From the NCBI GenBank assembly GCA_029782135.1, contig JAKOVI010000060.1:1-49880 (forward strand): DNA of 49,880 nt. Reading direction: 5' to 3'. This document shows, in pieces, positions 25,956 to 34,621 of the stretch (positions within the stretch are counted from its first letter, which is position 1; the number at the start of each line of letters is the position of its first letter). Made by a program: the position numbers and the translations under genes. Under the pieces are notes generated by a model that was not told the DNA's origin, ran no database searches, and was given only the letters and a program-made list of their open reading frames with translations. Source of the DNA: Bacillota bacterium. GTDB taxonomy: Bacteria; Bacillota; UBA4882; UBA10575.

Positions 25956-27557
25956 ATGCTGGACCGGCCGCATCAGGAAAAAAACAAGCAACAAGCAATG
26001 GAGGCTTCCTTACAGACTTACGAAGCAATCTTCAACCATTCGCGGGTTGGTTTAGCGATTAGTGCCGCCAATACCGAAACCCTCGATTTGGTCAACCCCT
26101 ATTTTGCCTGGATGCATGGTTATACAGTGGAAGATCTCACCGGCCGTCCGTTTGCGGAAATCCTCGCGCCGGAAGAGCGTCCGCAATTAGCCCGACTGTC
26201 GGCTTTACTCCATGAAACAGGGAATCACTCTTATGAAGCAAAGCATCTCAAAAAGGATGGTACAGTCTTCCCGGTTTTAGTCAATGCCTACATGGTTTAT
26301 GGCAGGAAGAACGAACCCCTTTACCGGATCGCCAATGTTGTTGACTTGACGGAGTTGAAAAAAAACGAGCAACGTTTTCAACAGCTTTACAATCAGGCCA
26401 ATACTCTGGTGCGGACGGCCTTGCGGATCAATGCCGATTTAAACTTCAAAGAGGTTTTGAAAACGATCTGCCGGGAAGTTGCTACTTTGCTGAAAGCAAG
26501 TTGCGCCACTGTCCGCCTGCTGGAGAAGAAAACCCAGTCTTTGCGGCTCTTCTTTGCGCATGGTGGGAAGCGGAGGTGGTTTACGCCGAAGATTCCCGTA
26601 GCTTTGTTTAACCAATACTTTGGCGGTGCGGAGCGGGTGGTGGTGCTCCCGGATCTCCAGGCCATTAATGATCCAGCTTTTCTTAATCTCTTTCAATATC
26701 TTGATTTAAGAACCATTATCGCGATTAAACTGTACGATGAGGATGAGTTTAGCGGGGTGATCATGCTTTTCCGTTATGGGCAGGTCTGGACGGTGACCGA
26801 TGAAGAGTTGTTACTGATGCGGGGGCTGGGTGCCCAGGCCTCCCTCGCGATCCGGAACGCCCGCCTTTATCAGGAATTGCGGGAGAAGCAACAGAAACTC
26901 CAGGAACTTCATCATCAGGTCTTGCAAGCCCAAGAGGCGGAGCGGCGCCGGATCTCCCGCGAACTCCATGATGAGATTGGACAGGCTTTAACCGCTTTAA
27001 AAATGAAGTTGGAGTTGATGGCCGATATTTCCTGTCCGGATTGCCGGTTGCGCGCTGATCTGGAACCGGTGATTGCGCTGGCGGACGAAACCCTGGAGAA
27101 AACAAGATACATTGCATATGATCTGCGCCCGCCGGGGCTGGAGACCGTCGGCTTGACGGCGGTCCTCTACGATTATTGCCGGACCTTCTCCCAACGCGTG
27201 GGAATCCCGGTGACCTTTGATTGTTCGGCGGCCGAGCCGTTCGAACTCTCCGACGCAGCCGCGATCTCCCTTTACCGGATTCTGCAGGAAGCGTTAACCA
27301 ACGTGGCCAAACATGCCAAAGCTTCTTGGGTAATTGTTTACTTGCAGACGGATGAAGAATTTTTATCAATGATTGTACAGGATAATGGGGTAGGCTTGGG
27401 GAACAGCCAGCAAACCCCGGACACTCTGGCCGGAGGGATCGGAATCATGGGGATGCGGGAACGCCTGGCTTTAATCGGCGGGAAACTGACTGTTAATTTT
27501 TCCCCCGGAGAAGGATGGCGCCTGATTGCCCAGGTGCCGTGGGAGCGATTGACATGA
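25956..27557 (+). CDS. PAS-GAF sensor histidine kinase, NarX/DesK (HisKA_3) type
   Basis: About 533 residues without membrane segments, so a cytoplasmic sensor. PAS domain at ~15-130 (YEAIFNHSRVGLAI, NPYFAWMHGYT), GAF at ~145-310, a short coiled coil (YQELREKQQKLQEL), the HisKA_3 box SRELHDEIGQAL with phospho-acceptor His338, and an HATPase_c with NVAKHAKAS and DNGVGLG. ATG 25956 is chosen for AAGGAGGAG ten bases upstream; the open frame runs back to 25830. It overlaps the response regulator by four bases. Ligand unknown; GAF or PAS could bind a cofactor or gas. Confidence 0.92.
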   Translation: MLDRPHQEKNKQQAMEASLQTYEAIFNHSRVGLAISAANTETLDLVNPYFAWMHGYTVEDLTGRPFAEILAPEERPQLARLSALLHETGNHSYEAKHLKKDGTVFPVLVNAYMVYGRKNEPLYRIANVVDLTELKKNEQRFQQLYNQANTLVRTALRINADLNFKEVLKTICREVATLLKASCATVRLLEKKTQSLRLFFAHGGKRRWFTPKIPVALFNQYFGGAERVVVLPDLQAINDPAFLNLFQYLDLRTIIAIKLYDEDEFSGVIMLFRYGQVWTVTDEELLLMRGLGAQASLAIRNARLYQELREKQQKLQELHHQVLQAQEAERRRISRELHDEIGQALTALKMKLELMADISCPDCRLRADLEPVIALADETLEKTRYIAYDLRPPGLETVGLTAVLYDYCRTFSQRVGIPVTFDCSAAEPFELSDAAAISLYRILQEALTNVAKHAKASWVIVYLQTDEEFLSMIVQDNGVGLGNSQQTPDTLAGGIGIMGMRERLALIGGKLTVNFSPGEGWRLIAQVPWERLT

Positions 27558-28195
27558 TTCGTGTCGTTATTGCCGAAGATCACCATATCGTGCGGGAAGG
27601 ACTACGCGTCCTGCTGGAAAGGACCGGCGAGGTTGAAGTCGTCGGCGAAGCGTCCGATGGCGCGCAGGTCTTGGAGTTGATCCGGGAACTCCGGCCGGAT
27701 GTGGCAATTATTGATTTCGCCATGCCGGTACTCAACGGGAACCAGGTGTTATTGCGGTTAAAAGAGGGCCGGTATTCCACGATTCCCCTTGTCTTATCCA
27801 TGTATTCCGAGCCGGGAATTGTCCGTGAGGCCTTAAAAAACGGCGCAAAAGGTTACCTCCTTAAACGCTCTGTTTTTCAGGAGCTGATGTTGGCGATCCG
27901 GGCTTGCCTGAATAATGAGACCTATTTAAGTCCGGCGATCTCCCAGGTTTTGTTCGAAGAGCAAACCAATGAGGTGGATGAGGCGAATATGAAACTGACT
28001 CCCCGGGAAATCGAACTCCTCAACCTGATTGTCAAAGGTTATAAGAACCGCGAGATTGCCAAAGAACTGATGATTGCGGTCAAGACAGGGGAAAACCACC
28101 GGGCCAATATCATGAAAAAGCTGAAGGTCAACAATTTAGCAGAGTTAATTGCCAGCGCGGTGCGGCTGGGGCTTGCCAAGTTGGATGGCCAATAA
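27554..28195 (+). CDS. NarL/LuxR-family response regulator
   Basis: A 213-residue partner of the upstream kinase: receiver domain with acidic pocket EDHH and phospho-acceptor Asp54 (IIDFAMP), then a LuxR-type helix-turn-helix (LTPREIELLNLIVKGYKNRE). It starts at ATG 27554 inside the kinase stop (ATGA), so the pair is translationally coupled. The HTH normally ends in KTVxxHRxNIMxKL; here it reads KTGENHRANIMKKL. Target genes are not evident. Confidence 0.94.
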   Translation: MIRVVIAEDHHIVREGLRVLLERTGEVEVVGEASDGAQVLELIRELRPDVAIIDFAMPVLNGNQVLLRLKEGRYSTIPLVLSMYSEPGIVREALKNGAKGYLLKRSVFQELMLAIRACLNNETYLSPAISQVLFEEQTNEVDEANMKLTPREIELLNLIVKGYKNREIAKELMIAVKTGENHRANIMKKLKVNNLAELIASAVRLGLAKLDGQ

Positions 28196-28216
28196 AATGG
28201 AACGGGTGGGATCTTA

Positions 28217-28588
28217 ATGAAGAAGATTCTCATTGCCGATGATGAACCGGCGATCCGCTTTCTGATCCGCGCCACCCTTGAAGATCAGGGTTATCTCTTG
28301 CTGGAAGCGGCCGATGGCCTTGAAGCTTATGATTTGGCCCGTACCGAACTCCCTGCTTTAATTGTCCTGGATGCGATGATGCCGCAGATGAGCGGGTATG
28401 ATCTCTGTGCCCGGCTCAAAGCGGACCCGGTTTACCGCCGGATTATTGTCTTAATGCTGACGGCCAAAGCACAGGAGGAGGACAGAAAAGTGGCCGAAAT
28501 GGCCGGGGTTGACTATTATCTACCCAAACCCTTCAGCCCCAATGAACTGACAAACATCATCCGCTCCTTACTTACGCAAAAGGCCTGA
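28217..28588 (+). CDS. Stand-alone receiver domain (CheY-like)
   Basis: A 123-residue single-domain response regulator: IADDEP acidic pair (Asp8, Asp9), phospho-acceptor Asp52 (VLDAMMP), the switch Thr (MLTAKA) and Lys in PKPF. It has no output domain, so it probably relays phosphate or acts by protein contact. It begins 21 bases after the NarL-type regulator, within one operon, and the Hpt domain encoded at 30299 is a plausible partner. Confidence 0.93.
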   Translation: MKKILIADDEPAIRFLIRATLEDQGYLLLEAADGLEAYDLARTELPALIVLDAMMPQMSGYDLCARLKADPVYRRIIVLMLTAKAQEEDRKVAEMAGVDYYLPKPFSPNELTNIIRSLLTQKA

Positions 28589-28712
28589 GTTTGACAGTTG
28601 CTTTATCATTAAAAGTGTATTATTGACGAGGTCTTCTCCAACAAGAGGTTAACGGTTGGCTTGTTTGTGACGCAGAAAATCACCCTAGAAACGGTTAGAG
28701 GAGGAACAGCAC

Positions 28713-30221
28713 ATGAGATTCGGGATTCAAAAGAAAATTGCCGGCGGTTATGTGCTGATCGTTTTTCTAATCGTGATGAGCACTACGGTTATCCAGATCA
28801 AAACTAACCAACAGATGTTGGCCTATACGATGACGGCCCACCAGTATCACCAGGCGGAGAGGGCCACCTTTGAACTGTTTATTGCGATCCGTAATGAGGA
28901 AACGGCCATCCGCCGCTATTTTCTGACTAAGGATCCCCAATTTGTCGCGGCCTTTCGTAATGCGCAGCAACAGATCGCCCGGGAGAAAGAGGTTTTAGAG
29001 GAACTGCTGGCCGATGATGAGGAGGCGTTAAGCTGCCTCCAGGAACGGATCCTGCCGACCGCCGTCTACCTTGATGCCCTTTTGGAAGATGCACTGGCCA
29101 ATGGCCAAACGGAGGTAACCTCATACTGGTTGAGTTTTCCCGGGCTGACCGAGGATTTTATTCGCGCGGAGAAAGATCTGTATTTTCTGCTTAACCAGCG
29201 GCATAATAAGGCGATGTTTGCCCAGCACGCGTACTTGCAACAATCTTACCGGCTCTGGGCTTTCATCCTCATTTTACCGGCGATCCTGGCAAGCGTCCTC
29301 GGACTGATCATTGCCAGGGGGATCACCGGCCCCCTCCGGAAATTAATGCAGGGGATTGAAGGGCTGAAAAGCGGGGCTTATCGCCAAATCGACGGGGTAC
29401 GGAGCAAAGATGAACTCGGCGCTCTGGTCAACGCCTTCAATCAGATGGCGGATACGATTGAGCGCAACAGGCTTGAATTGCAGCAGTCTCACCAGACCGT
29501 CCAGCAGGCTTTGGAGAAAATGAAGGAGATCGATAAGCTAAAAACGGAGGTGCTGAATACGGTCAGTCACGAACTGCGCACCCCGCTCACCAGTATCCTG
29601 GGGTTTTCCGAATTGTTGTTGCAAAATAGTGCGTTGGACGCGAAAGCCGAAAAATATGTGCAGATGATTCATAAAGAAACGAACCGGCTGAGTCAATTGG
29701 TCAATAATTTCTTGGATCTGCAGCGGATCGAAACCGGACAGGTAAAGTTCAACCGGCAAATGGTGAATCTGCGTACCGTGATTGAAGAGGTGGTTGAAAG
29801 CTTTCAAGCGCAAAGCTTCCGGCATACGATTGAAATCCATCTGCCCAATGATCTTCCGCCGGTCGAAACGGATCCGGACCAGGTGGCGCGGGTCCTCGGG
29901 AATCTTTTATCCAACGCGCTCAAGTATTCCCCCCGGGCGGATAAGGTCGAGGTGGAAGTGGAGCGCGTCGCTCCAGACTTAATTGCGATTGCCGTGAAGG
30001 ATTACGGTCTCGGGATTCCCCCGGCGGAACAGGAGGCGATCTTTAAACCTTTCTACCGGGTTGACCATGCTGACCGGCAGGGAATCAGCGGAACCGGTTT
30101 GGGTTTAGCCATTGCCTACCAAACTGCCCGCTCGCTCGGGGGAGAGTTGCGCGTCGATTCCCAGGATGGAAAAGGGAGTACTTTCACTTTTACTCTTCCG
30201 GTCACTGTTTCTGGGGCGTGA
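28713..30221 (+). CDS. Membrane sensor histidine kinase with CHASE3-like domain
   Basis: A 502-residue kinase: TM1 ~10-30, an extracytoplasmic helical region ~35-185 of CHASE3 type (AERATFELFIAIRNEETAIRR), TM2 ~188-208, HAMP (~209-262), a coiled coil, the HisKA box VSHELRTPLTS with His286, and HATPase_c with N (NLLSNALKY), G1 (VKDYGLGIP) and G2 (GTGLGLAI) boxes. ATG 28713 has GAGGAGGAAC upstream. It overlaps or abuts the Hpt-REC gene, suggesting a phosphorelay. Confidence 0.94.
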   Translation: MRFGIQKKIAGGYVLIVFLIVMSTTVIQIKTNQQMLAYTMTAHQYHQAERATFELFIAIRNEETAIRRYFLTKDPQFVAAFRNAQQQIAREKEVLEELLADDEEALSCLQERILPTAVYLDALLEDALANGQTEVTSYWLSFPGLTEDFIRAEKDLYFLLNQRHNKAMFAQHAYLQQSYRLWAFILILPAILASVLGLIIARGITGPLRKLMQGIEGLKSGAYRQIDGVRSKDELGALVNAFNQMADTIERNRLELQQSHQTVQQALEKMKEIDKLKTEVLNTVSHELRTPLTSILGFSELLLQNSALDAKAEKYVQMIHKETNRLSQLVNNFLDLQRIETGQVKFNRQMVNLRTVIEEVVESFQAQSFRHTIEIHLPNDLPPVETDPDQVARVLGNLLSNALKYSPRADKVEVEVERVAPDLIAIAVKDYGLGIPPAEQEAIFKPFYRVDHADRQGISGTGLGLAIAYQTARSLGGELRVDSQDGKGSTFTFTLPVTVSGA

Positions 30222-30298
30222 TGAAGACCGGGCGGAAGAGGATGCTACCGAAAGGTCAGTCGGTAGCTAAAAAGTACCGAACCGGTGAGGTGAAAAGG

Positions 30299-31087
30299 AT
30301 GGTCAACAATGAAGGGAGGACAAAACAACCAGACAGGGTCCAGCAAGCGCAGGGAATCTTTTTAGCCGGGGTTGCCCGGCGGTTGCCGGATGCCCGGCAA
30401 TCCTTGGCGCAATTGCAGAGCAATCTTACTGACGCGGAGGCGCTTGCCGGCCTTTATCACTTTGCGCATACGCTAAAGGGCTCCGGTGAAATGGTCGGAA
30501 TGCACGAGATTGCCTCATCTGCTTGTGAAATGGTGACAGCCTTAACTCTGGTCCGCAGTTACGGGGTGAGGGTCGATGCCGGCCTCCTGCAGTTTATCAC
30601 TGAAAAACTGGAGGAAATCCAGGAACAGACCGCGGATCGCCTTCAGGGAGGAAAAGAGCTGCCGGGTTTGGCGAAGAACGAGGCGGAGCAATTGGTTGGC
30701 CGGCGCAAAAAGCGGAAGATTCTTGTGGTGGATGATGACCATACAATCACGGCCCTGATCCGGGAATCCTTGAACGGCCAGGGTTTGGAGGTTTTAACCT
30801 GTGACAACTTGACCGAGGCGGAGCAGCTTATCCAGAGTGAAGATCCTGATTTGCTGATTTTAGATATTCTTTTTCCCCAGGGGGACGGGATTGACTTTTG
30901 CAAGAAGATCCGTTCCAAACATAATAATAAGATTATCCCGATCATTTTTCTTTCCGTCAAAGCAAAACTGCAGGACCGGCTCTCCGGCTTTGCCTGCGGG
31001 GCTGATGATTATATCGCCAAACCGTTTGTCAATGGAGGAACTGATTGCACGGGTAAATGCGATCTTCAGTCGCGTCCAGGAATTTGA
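30299..31087 (+). CDS. Hpt-receiver part of a frameshifted Hpt-REC-GGDEF protein
   Basis: Residues ~10-115 form an Hpt domain with phospho-acceptor His57 (FAHTLKGSGEMVG). Residues ~138-245 form a receiver (VVDDDHT, Asp189 in LILDILFP). The receiver breaks off at YIAKPF: an apparently extra G at 31028 changes the frame and the last ~20 residues before the stop at 31087 are out of frame. Removing that G restores KPFSMEELIARV and joins the GGDEF part. ATG 30299 (GAGG eight bases upstream) is preferred; the frame is also open from GTG 30218 / ATG 30221, which would overlap the kinase stop. Confidence 0.8.
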   Translation: MVNNEGRTKQPDRVQQAQGIFLAGVARRLPDARQSLAQLQSNLTDAEALAGLYHFAHTLKGSGEMVGMHEIASSACEMVTALTLVRSYGVRVDAGLLQFITEKLEEIQEQTADRLQGGKELPGLAKNEAEQLVGRRKKRKILVVDDDHTITALIRESLNGQGLEVLTCDNLTEAEQLIQSEDPDLLILDILFPQGDGIDFCKKIRSKHNNKIIPIIFLSVKAKLQDRLSGFACGADDYIAKPFVNGGTDCTGKCDLQSRPGI

Positions 31088-31616
31088 GCATCTTGTCATG
31101 AAAGATGAGCTGACCGGGATCTTTAACCGCCGTTATTTAATCCAACGCTTGCACGAGGAGATTAAGCTGGCGCAGGATAAGGGCGGCATCTTTTCCGTGG
31201 TGATGGCGGATCTGGATAAATTCAAGGCGATTAATGATACTTATGGACATTCCGCCGGCGATCAAGTCTTGCAATATTTCGTGACCAAGCTCAAGCAGAA
31301 CCTGCGGGAGAGCGACGTTATCTGCCGTTGCGGCGGAGATGAATTCATCATTCTGTTACCGGAGACGTCTGGCAAGATCGCGGTTTCGATCATGCAACGG
31401 GTTAAAAGGTCGATCGAAAAGGAATCCTTCCCGCTCGCTGGCGAAAACGCGGAAATTCCCCTTTCTTTCAGTGCCGGGGTAGCTTGTTATCCGGCGGATG
31501 GAACCACGGCCGAAGAGCTCCTGTTGGCTTCGGATATTGTTATGTATCAAGCCAAGCAGTCCGGGGGGAACCAAGTACTGTCTGCGGCCAAAGCGGCAGG
31601 CAGGAGCCCGGATTAG
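31032..31616 (+). CDS. GGDEF (diguanylate cyclase) part of the frameshifted protein
   Basis: The +1 frame continues the receiver's last helix (MEELIARVNAIFSRV) and then a full GGDEF domain: MKDELTGIFNRRYL, MADLDKFKAIND, the inhibitory-site RESD and the intact CRCGGDEF active site. It would make cyclic di-GMP from two GTP, presumably under control of the receiver. ATG 31032 has no ribosome site before it, so independent translation is unlikely. Either the genome has a real frameshift or the assembly has one base too many. Confidence 0.8.
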   Translation: MEELIARVNAIFSRVQEFEHLVMKDELTGIFNRRYLIQRLHEEIKLAQDKGGIFSVVMADLDKFKAINDTYGHSAGDQVLQYFVTKLKQNLRESDVICRCGGDEFIILLPETSGKIAVSIMQRVKRSIEKESFPLAGENAEIPLSFSAGVACYPADGTTAEELLLASDIVMYQAKQSGGNQVLSAAKAAGRSPD

Positions 31617-31669
31617 TGAACCGCTCAATTTGTCCAGGATGTTAGCTGCGTTTTCGCATAGCTTTTATC

Positions 31670-31691
31670 GCTCCTGGAAAGGGGCTTTTTT
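31670..31691 (+). terminator. Rho-independent terminator after the signalling operon
   Basis: GCTCC / GGGGC stem (one T-G pair), loop TGGAAA, then six T. Between 31692 and 31888 I see nothing else I can support. Confidence 0.65.
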
Positions 31692-31888
31692 ATGCAGTGC
31701 ATGCCGCCCACTCCCGGGCGGGAGAAAAGATGGGGAAAATCCACTAGATAAAATAAGGAAAAGGCCTCATGTCAGCGCTGCCTTCTTCTGCCGATGGAAG
31801 GAAAGAAGGGGACCGGTGGCCGCTCAAGCGGGCACCGGAATGAAGGATCATCCGACACCTTCAAGTTTGGAGGAAGGAGGCCCGCGCA

Positions 31889-32095
31889 ATGAACTTATCG
31901 GAGTTAGGAAGGCTGATCAAAGAGAAAAAGACCGACTTATACCTGCGTTACCGCGAGCAAGGGGCAAGTGTTGAGGTTTTAAGGATCAGCGAAGAACTGG
32001 ACACCCTGATTTATGAGTACTACTTATTAAAGTTTCCGAAATATATCAAGAAAGAGTTACTCCCAAAGCCCAACCGGAAACAGGGAAAAGTCTAA
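31889..32095 (+). CDS. Spo0E-like aspartyl-phosphate phosphatase
   Basis: A 68-residue helical hairpin protein. The Spo0E-family motif appears as SEELDTLIYEYY (34-45). Spo0E members remove phosphate from Spo0A-P and so delay sporulation. The start is unambiguous: GGAAGGAGG eight bases before ATG 31889. The N-terminal extension is longer than in the smallest family members. It marks the host as a probable spore former. It stands alone between the signalling island and amrS. Confidence 0.82.
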   Translation: MNLSELGRLIKEKKTDLYLRYREQGASVEVLRISEELDTLIYEYYLLKFPKYIKKELLPKPNRKQGKV

Positions 32096-32198
32096 CGCTG
32101 AGGAAAGCCAGTGCCCGCAGGACATAGCCCGTTCAGGCTGGAGGGGAAATTTACTCAGGTCCGCTCCGGCGCCACCGCTTCCGCTTCAAAATATTAAA

Positions 32199-32227
32199 TT
32201 GCCAAAGGCGACAGAATAATCCATAAT
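32199..32227 (+). promoter_or_regulatory. Possible promoter for amrS-cobO
   Basis: TTGCCA (32199-32204), 17-base spacer, CATAAT (32222-32227), about 95 bases before ATG 32322. Confidence 0.45.
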
Positions 32228-32321
32228 AAAAGGGTAACGACAAGCAATCGCAGGAAAAATCCGGGAGCAATTGCCAGGGGGCAAGGCCGGAAGGATGTCG
32301 GCGGAAGTAGGTGAATGATCG

Positions 32322-33317
32322 ATGCCTGAGCATGAATGCCTCTATTATCACCCTTTACCGGAAGGAATAGTCGTTTGTACCCTTTGCCCGCATGCTTGCC
32401 GGCTCCAGGAGGGTGAACGCGGGCGCTGCCGGGGAAGGTATGCGAAAGCCGGGAAATTATATGCGGCCAACTACGGCCGTATTTCCTCGCTGGCGCTGGA
32501 CCCGATTGAGAAAAAACCCTTGTACCATTTTTATCCCGGATCCCTGATCTTATCGGTGGGTACGGTCGGTTGTAACTTGACGTGCCGGTTCTGTCAGAAC
32601 TGGCAGATTGCCCATCAGGATGCGGCGACCGAAGAAATGGCACCGGAAGAACTGGTGGCACTGGCTTTGCGTTGGCAACCCAAAGGGAATATCGGGATCG
32701 CTTATACCTACTCGGAGCCTCTGGTCTGGTTCGATTATGTAATGGCAAGCGCCCGTTTAGCAAAAGCCAAAGGCCTTAAAAATGTGTTGGTGACCAACGG
32801 CTATCTCAACCCGGAACCCTTGGCTGCCTTAATCCCGTATCTGGATGCGGTCAATCTTGACCTGAAAGGGCCAGAGCCTTTCTACCAAACATATTGTGGT
32901 GGAAGCCTCGCCCCGGTTCAGAAGACTGCCGCCCAGCTTGCCGGTCGTGTCCATCTGGAAGTCACCAGTCTTTTGTTGCCGGGGGAGAACGACCGTGAAG
33001 AAGACCTGGCTGCGCTGATTAGCTTTATTGCCGGTCTTGACCGCAAGATTCCGCTTCATTTCTCCCGCTACTTTCCCCAGTACCAGATGAAAATTCCGCC
33101 GACACCGTTATCCTCGCTGAAAAAGGCATTTTACCTTGCCAAAGAAGAACTGCCATATGTTTATCTTGGGAATATTCCGGACGACGGTATTTTCCATAAT
33201 ACCTACTGTCCGGAGTGCGGTGCCCTTTGGGTGGAGCGGCGCGGCTTTACGGCGACGGTTACCGTCCAAGATCGATGCTGCAGTGGTTGTGGAAGAGAGG
33301 TTGATCTGGTGCGATGA
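32322..33317 (+). CDS. amrS: AmmeMemoRadiSam system radical SAM enzyme
   Basis: A 331-residue radical SAM protein related to pyruvate formate-lyase activases. The [4Fe-4S] motif is CNLTCRFC (Cys84, Cys88, Cys91). An N-terminal Cys cluster (CTLCPHACRL, GRCRGR) and a C-terminal zinc-ribbon-like segment (YCPECGALW, CCSGCGREV) are typical of AmrS. Its partners, AMMECR1 and the MEMO-like domain, are fused in the gene at 24342-25733. The reaction is not established. ATG 32322 with TAGGTGA upstream. Its stop overlaps cobO. Confidence 0.93.
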   Translation: MPEHECLYYHPLPEGIVVCTLCPHACRLQEGERGRCRGRYAKAGKLYAANYGRISSLALDPIEKKPLYHFYPGSLILSVGTVGCNLTCRFCQNWQIAHQDAATEEMAPEELVALALRWQPKGNIGIAYTYSEPLVWFDYVMASARLAKAKGLKNVLVTNGYLNPEPLAALIPYLDAVNLDLKGPEPFYQTYCGGSLAPVQKTAAQLAGRVHLEVTSLLLPGENDREEDLAALISFIAGLDRKIPLHFSRYFPQYQMKIPPTPLSSLKKAFYLAKEELPYVYLGNIPDDGIFHNTYCPECGALWVERRGFTATVTVQDRCCSGCGREVDLVR

Positions 33318-33814
33318 TTCAAGTCTATACTGGTGACGGCAAAGGAAAGACGACGGCTGCCATTGGACTGGCGGTACGGGCGAAGGGGCAGGGACTGCGG
33401 GTGGCTGTTTTTCAGTTTTTAAAAAAGGGGGAGACCGGGGAAAAACAGGCTTTGCATACTTTGGGCATCCTTTTTCAACAGTATGGCTCCGGACGTTGGA
33501 TGATTGACCGCCAGCCGGACGAAGCGGAGATTACGCTCGCCCAAAAAGGCCTTGCCGCGGCAGCGGAAGCGATCGCCGGCGGCTATCAGGTCGTGATCCT
33601 TGATGAAATCAGTCATGCCGTTAATTTCGGCCTGCTCCCGTTGGAAAAGGTCCTTACCCTTGCCAGGACGTTGCCCGCAGAGTGTGAATTGGTCTTAACC
33701 GGCCGCGACTTCCCGGCCGAACTGTTAGCCCTTGCCGATTTGATCACCGAGATGAAAGCCGTGAAACATCCATACGAACGGGGGATCGGACCCCGGCGGG
33801 GAATTGAGTATTGA
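33314..33814 (+). CDS. cobO: Cob(I)alamin/corrinoid adenosyltransferase (CobO/BtuR family)
   Basis: A 166-residue P-loop enzyme (TGDGKGKTTAAIG, residues 6-18) that transfers the 5'-deoxyadenosyl group from ATP to reduced corrinoid. Further signature: VVILDEISHAVNFGLL and LVLTGRDFP. The C-terminus GIGPRRGIEY is the family's usual end (GIxARxGIEY). It overlaps amrS by four bases (ATGA). No other cobalamin gene is close, so it may serve salvage. Confidence 0.92.
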   Translation: MIQVYTGDGKGKTTAAIGLAVRAKGQGLRVAVFQFLKKGETGEKQALHTLGILFQQYGSGRWMIDRQPDEAEITLAQKGLAAAAEAIAGGYQVVILDEISHAVNFGLLPLEKVLTLARTLPAECELVLTGRDFPAELLALADLITEMKAVKHPYERGIGPRRGIEY

Positions 33815-33934
33815 TTCCCGGTTCATGCCGTGATTAACATTGATTCCCTGCAGGAAAAAGCGCGCATGCATGAAAATACTTCTTTCGAGTAAAAATTAAA
33901 CAGAAATGTTGTTTAAAGGAGTTCGAGGCAGAAA

Positions 33935-34555
33935 ATGAAGGGAAAGAAGTATTTGTTCGTCTTAATGGCCATCATTCTGATCGGTCTGGGCAGTGGCCCA
34001 CCGGCAACGGCGAAGGGTGTCTTCAGCGCTACGGATCTAATCTCCGTGCCGACCAACCGGACATTGGCACCCGGGAAATATAGTCTTGGCGTGCATGTGG
34101 ATGAGCATAGCCGGGCGAAAGTCCAGATTGATCTGGGAGTGGTGGATAATTTTGAATTTGGGGTGGCGGTTGATCTCTACCGGCATACCAACGATCCCTC
34201 CGTCCGCTTTAAATACCGGTTGATTCCCGAGACCGGCGACCGTTTTGGTTTAGCTTTGGGAATCCAGGATATCGGTAAAGATCAATTCTCTCCCTATCTG
34301 GTGCTTGGTCACCGGTTAGCCCCTTATGATCTCCGTTGGAATGCCGGGATCGGCGGGGGTGAACTGGGCGGTTTATTCTTTGGCGTCAGCAAGGTCTTCC
34401 CTACTACCCAATTCCCCAGTGTCACGTTGACCGGCGAATACGACGCTTATGGCTTTAATCTGGGGGCAAAAATTTTAATGAATAAAGGCCTGCATTTAAA
34501 TGTGGGCGTGCACGATCTGGAAACATTTATGTTCGGCTTGACAATCACAAATTAA
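33935..34555 (+). CDS. YjbH-like predicted outer-membrane protein
   Basis: A 206-residue protein with a signal peptide (hydrophobic about 6-20, likely cleaved near ATAKG). The mature domain consists of short amphipathic strands rich in Gly and aromatics (LGVHVDEHS, FEFGVAVDLYR, RFKYRLIPE, LALGIQD), like the YjbH-type proteins often found in diderm Firmicutes. Function unknown; barrel formation is inferred. The ribosome site (AAAGGAG, GAGG) precedes ATG 33935. It has its own bidirectional terminator downstream. Confidence 0.7.
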   Translation: MKGKKYLFVLMAIILIGLGSGPPATAKGVFSATDLISVPTNRTLAPGKYSLGVHVDEHSRAKVQIDLGVVDNFEFGVAVDLYRHTNDPSVRFKYRLIPETGDRFGLALGIQDIGKDQFSPYLVLGHRLAPYDLRWNAGIGGGELGGLFFGVSKVFPTTQFPSVTLTGEYDAYGFNLGAKILMNKGLHLNVGVHDLETFMFGLTITN

Positions 34556-34581
34556 GTTTAAAGAGCGGAGCGTTTTCGGAC

Positions 34582-34612
34582 AAAAAAATCACCCGTCAAG
34601 GGTGATTTTTTT
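34582..34612. terminator. Bidirectional terminator
   Basis: A 13-bp stem made of A7-TCACCC / GGGTGA-T7 with a five-base loop, between the converging outer-membrane-type gene and araD. Runs of T on both strands make it work both ways. Confidence 0.93.
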
Positions 34613-34621
34613 GTGGTTTGA

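Noticed and set aside
26761-27369. 202-codon minus-strand frame opposite the PAS-GAF kinase
   Set aside because: Arg/Pro/Ser-rich shadow of the kinase domain.
28591-28623. Promoter TTGACA...TATTAT before the CHASE3 kinase
   Set aside because: The spacer is 21 bases; too long for a confident sigma-70-type call.
31498-31974. 158-codon frame across the terminator after the GGDEF gene
   Set aside because: Low-complexity translation, spans a terminator and overlaps two genes with good ribosome sites.
32096-32321. RNase P RNA, because of GAGGAAAG near 32100
   Set aside because: The rest of the conserved core and the needed length (about 350 bases) are absent before amrS begins.
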